Part shown: piece after piece, positions 61,801 to 64,000 of the stretch
Position numbering within the stretch: the stretch's first letter is position 1
Layout: the number at the start of each line of letters is the position of its first letter
Assembly (NCBI RefSeq): GCF_051020985.1
Contig: NW_027475149.1
Span: forward strand, 868,001 to 932,000
Direction: 5' to 3'
Length of the DNA: 64,000 bases
Source: Nomia melanderi
Taxonomy: Eukaryota > Arthropoda > Insecta > Hymenoptera > Halictidae
Made by a program: the position numbers and the translations under genes
The notes under the pieces: model-generated
Database searches by the model: none
What the model saw: the letters and a program-made list of their open reading frames with translations, nothing else
What the model was told of the DNA's origin: nothing

Positions 61801-63961
61801 CGCTATCTGTAATAGCAACCGAGATATCACCAGATATATATTGGATTTTCCCCTGACCCTGAGTGTCCGGCCCCATGAGGCTGTGGTTTTCTCGGCCCCT
61901 GGTGGTCCGAGGTCGTTCCCGTTGCACAGATTCATGCGCCAGGGCCTCCTGCAGATAATTTACTTTGGTTTATTGCGCTATCTCTAATAGCTCTCGAGAT
62001 ATCACCAGATATATATTGGATTTTCCCCTGACCCTGAGTGGCCGGCCCCATGAGACGGTGGTCTTCTCGGCCCCTGGTGGTCCGAGGTCGTTCCCGCTGC
62101 CCAGATTCATGCGCCACGGCCTCCTACAGACAATGCACTTTGATTTATTGCGCTTTCTGTAATAGCACCCGAGATATCACCAGATATATATTGGATATTT
62201 CCCTCACCCTGAGTGTCCAGTCCCAAGAGACAGTGGTTTTCTCGGCCCCTGGTGGACCGAGGTCGTTCCCGCTGCACAGATTCATGCGCCAGGGCCTCCT
62301 GCAGATAATGCACTTTGGTTTATTGCGCTATCTCTAATAGCACCCCAGATATCACCAGATATATATTGGATTTTTCACTGACCCTGAGTGTCCGGCCCCA
62401 TGAGACGGTGGTTTTCTCGGCCCCTGGTGGTCCGAGGTCGTTCCCGCTGCACAGATTCGTGCGCCAGGGCCTCCTACAGACAATGCACTTTGACTTATTG
62501 CGCTATCTGTAATAGCACCCGAGATATCACCAGATATATATTGGATTTTTCCCTGACCCTGAGTGTCCGACCCCATGAGACTGTGGTTTTCTCTGCCGAT
62601 GGTGGTCCGAGGTCGTTCCCGCTGCACAGATTCATGCGCCAGGGCCTCCTACAGACAATGCACTTTGATTTATTTCCTTATCTGTAATAGCACCCGAGAT
62701 ATCACCAGATATATATTGGATTTTACCCTGACCCTGAGTGTCCGGCCCCATGAGACTGTGGTTTTCTCGGCCCCTGGTGGTCCGAGGTCGTTCCCGTTGC
62801 ACAGATTCATGCGCCAGGGCCTGCTGCAGATAATTAACTTTAATTTAATGCGCTATCGGTAACAGCAGCCGCGATATCACCAGATATATATTGGATTTTC
62901 CCCTGACCCTGAGTGTCCGGCCCCCTTGACGGTGGTTTTTTCGGCCCCTGGTGGTCCGAGGTCGTTCCCGCTGCACAGATTCAGGCGCCAGGGCCTCCTG
63001 CAGATTACTCACTTTGGTTTATTGCGCTATCTCTAATAGCACCCGAGATATCACCAGATATATATTGGATTTTTCCCTGACCCTGAGTGTCCGGCCCCAT
63101 GAGACGGTGGTTTTCTCGGCCCCTGGTGGTCCGAGGTCGTTCCCGCTGCCCAGATTCATGCGCCAGGGCCTCCTGCAGATAATTCACTTTGGTTTATTGC
63201 GCTGTATCTAATAGCACCCGAGATATCACCAGATATATATTGGATTTTCCCCTGACCCTGAGTGTCCGGCCCCATGAGACTGTGGTTTTCTCGGCCCCTG
63301 GTGGTCCGAGGTCGTTCCCGCTGCCCAGATTCATGCGCCAGTGCCTCCTCCAGACAATGCACTTTGATTTATTGCGCTATCTGTAATAGCACCCGACATA
63401 TCACCAGATATATATTGCATTTTTCCCTGACCCTGAGTGTCCGGCCTCATGGGACGGTGGTTTTCTCGGCCCCTGGTGGTCCGTGGTCGTTCCCGCTGCT
63501 CAGATTCATGCGCCAGGGCCTCCTACAGACAATGCACTTTGGTTTATTGCGCTATCTCTAATAGCACCCGAGATATCACCAGATATATATTGGATTTTCC
63601 CCTGACCCTGAGTGTCCGGCCCCATGAGACTGTGGTTTTCTCGGCCCCTGGTGGTCCGAGGTCGTTCCCGCTGCTCAGATTCATGCGCCAGGGCCTCCTA
63701 CAGACAATGCACTTTGGTTTATTGCGCTATCTCTAATAGCACCCGAGTTATCACCAGATATATATTGGATTTTCCCCTGACCCTGAGTGTCCGGCCCCAT
63801 GAGACTGTGGTTTTCTCGGCCCCTGGTGGTCCGAGGTCGTTCCCGCTGCACAGATTCATCCATCAGGGCCTCCTACAGACAATGCACTTTGATTTATTGA
63901 GCTATCTGTAATAGTACCCGAGATATCACCAGATATATATTGGATTTTTCCCTGACCCTGA
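58893..63961 (+). repeat. Higher-order unit F, 29 monomers (5,069 bp)
   Basis: Shares the left part of E, then follows it at offsets 4544 and 4369 as two monomers are lost. It then takes a stretch from about 61,790 that matches D at offset 9788. Near 62,740-63,200 it differs from C to E and resembles the A/B nested block, but with a 2-base deletion (GGCCCCCTTGACGG near 62921) and without the ATTTGACTGTGG monomer. Confidence 0.85.
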
Positions 63962-64000
63962 GTGTCCGACCCCATGAGACTGTGGTTTTCTCTGGCGATG
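63962..64000 (+). repeat. Start of the next higher-order unit, cut by the window edge
   Basis: The last bases repeat the unit landmark (GTGTCCGACCCC, then TTTCTCTGGCGATG), the same as at 58893 and 54174. The higher-order array therefore continues beyond the window. Confidence 0.9.

Larger units (their letters stand above)
1..64000 (+). repeat. Tandem satellite array, ~175-bp monomer, whole window
   Basis: The same motifs recur every 174 to 175 bp without a break, for example TTGCGCTATCT, GATATCACCAGATATAT, GTGTCCGGCCCCATG, TGGTCCGAGGTCGTTCCC and CAGATTCATGCGCCAGGGCC. Complete monomers run from 49 to 63896, which is 365 units with a net length loss of 27 bp. Every monomer is in the same orientation, and no foreign insertion is visible. 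Most monomers differ from the consensus at a handful of positions; a minority differ more. The pattern is that of a eukaryotic satellite, most likely centromeric or pericentromeric, but the location is inferred. I do not recognise the family. Confidence 0.98.
34083..64000 (+). repeat. Domain III: irregular higher-order repeat of 24-29 monomers
   Basis: From about 35.8 kb the array repeats at a scale of 4.2 to 5.1 kb. A landmark monomer with GTGTCCGACCCC followed by TTTCTCTGSCGATG recurs at 35813, 40536, 45259, 49979, 54174, 58893 and 63962. Steps are 4723, 4723, 4720, 4195, 4719 and 5069 bp, or 27, 27, 27, 24, 27 and 29 monomers less a few bases. Neither type II monomers nor the CATGTGTCGGTGG subtype were seen here. 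Confidence 0.9.

Noticed and set aside
41..63911. Hundreds of 60- to 126-codon open frames on both strands that look like a repeated protein family
   Set aside because: They are the same monomer read in shifting frames. Most begin at TTG or GTG codons (TTGGTTTATTGC, GTGTCCGGCCCC, and GTGAATTATCTG on the minus strand) and stop once per monomer at CTSTAA or its equivalent. Overlapping frames on both strands are equally conserved, so nothing points to coding selection.
1..64000. CRISPR array
   Set aside because: Repeats are 175 bp with no short repeat and unique spacer pattern; the whole unit is conserved.
1..64000. CENP-B box (TTCG, four bases, A, two bases, CGGG)
   Set aside because: Checked by eye on both strands of the consensus and the common variants. 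The candidates GTTCGAGGTCGTTCCCG and CCCGCTGCACAGA do not keep the required bases.
1..64000. Human alpha satellite or a close relative
   Set aside because: The period is 175 and not 171, the composition is GC-rich in the main half, and no alpha motifs are present. Only the size class and higher-order organisation are similar.
1..64000. Transposable element, telomere repeat, rRNA or tRNA gene inside the array
   Set aside because: Monomer phase can be followed from 49 to 63897 with only small indels, leaving no room for an insertion of more than 25 bp.
1..64000. Assembly artefact as the sole cause of the large near-identical blocks
   Set aside because: Blocks carry private single-base and 25-bp differences and lie in different contexts, so simple misassembly of the whole pattern is unlikely. 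It remains possible for the most identical pairs (23646-29595 and 35813-45258) and needs read support.

Overview
The window holds no gene that I can support. It is one uninterrupted tandem satellite array. A monomer of about 175 bp repeats head to tail from the first base to the last, always in the same orientation. The monomer starting at position 49 is in register with the one starting at 63897. The distance between them is 365 monomers with a net loss of 27 bp, so the mean monomer is about 174.9 bp. Both window edges cut through monomers, so the array continues on both sides. No unique sequence, transposable element, RNA gene or CRISPR array interrupts it. The many short open frames are by-products: 175 is not a multiple of 3, so the same 65-, 68- and 99-codon translations recur in shifted frames in every monomer.

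The window comes from a eukaryote. A homogenised, nucleosome-length satellite with irregular higher-order structure is typical of centromeric or pericentromeric heterochromatin. I do not recognise the monomer and cannot name the species. It is not human alpha satellite, which is 171 bp and AT-rich. This monomer is about 52% GC and clearly two-part: roughly 75 bp AT-rich and 100 bp GC-rich. It keeps about eight CpGs. I see no CENP-B box. Each typical monomer carries three short dyad symmetries.

There are three domains. Domain I (1 to about 19,540) is a mosaic of blocks of 0.5 to 3.85 kb copied within the domain. It is rich in divergent type II monomers and in a CATGTGTCGGTGG subtype. Domain II (about 19,540 to 34,082) contains a nearly perfect tandem duplication of a 17-monomer, 2,975-bp unit (about 23,646 to 29,595). 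It also contains two copies of a 2.7 to 3.4 kb block flanking that duplication, and short patches resembling domain I. Domain III (about 34,083 to 64,000) is an irregular higher-order repeat. Its six successive units of 27, 27, 27, 24, 27 and 29 monomers start at 35,813, 40,536, 45,259, 49,979, 54,174 and 58,893. The first two units each contain a nested duplication of an 8-monomer (1,399-bp) block.

The array reads as a record of repeated unequal exchange and conversion between monomers, with very little divergence between the largest copies. All identities and boundaries were judged by eye, so block edges are approximate to within a few tens of bases.
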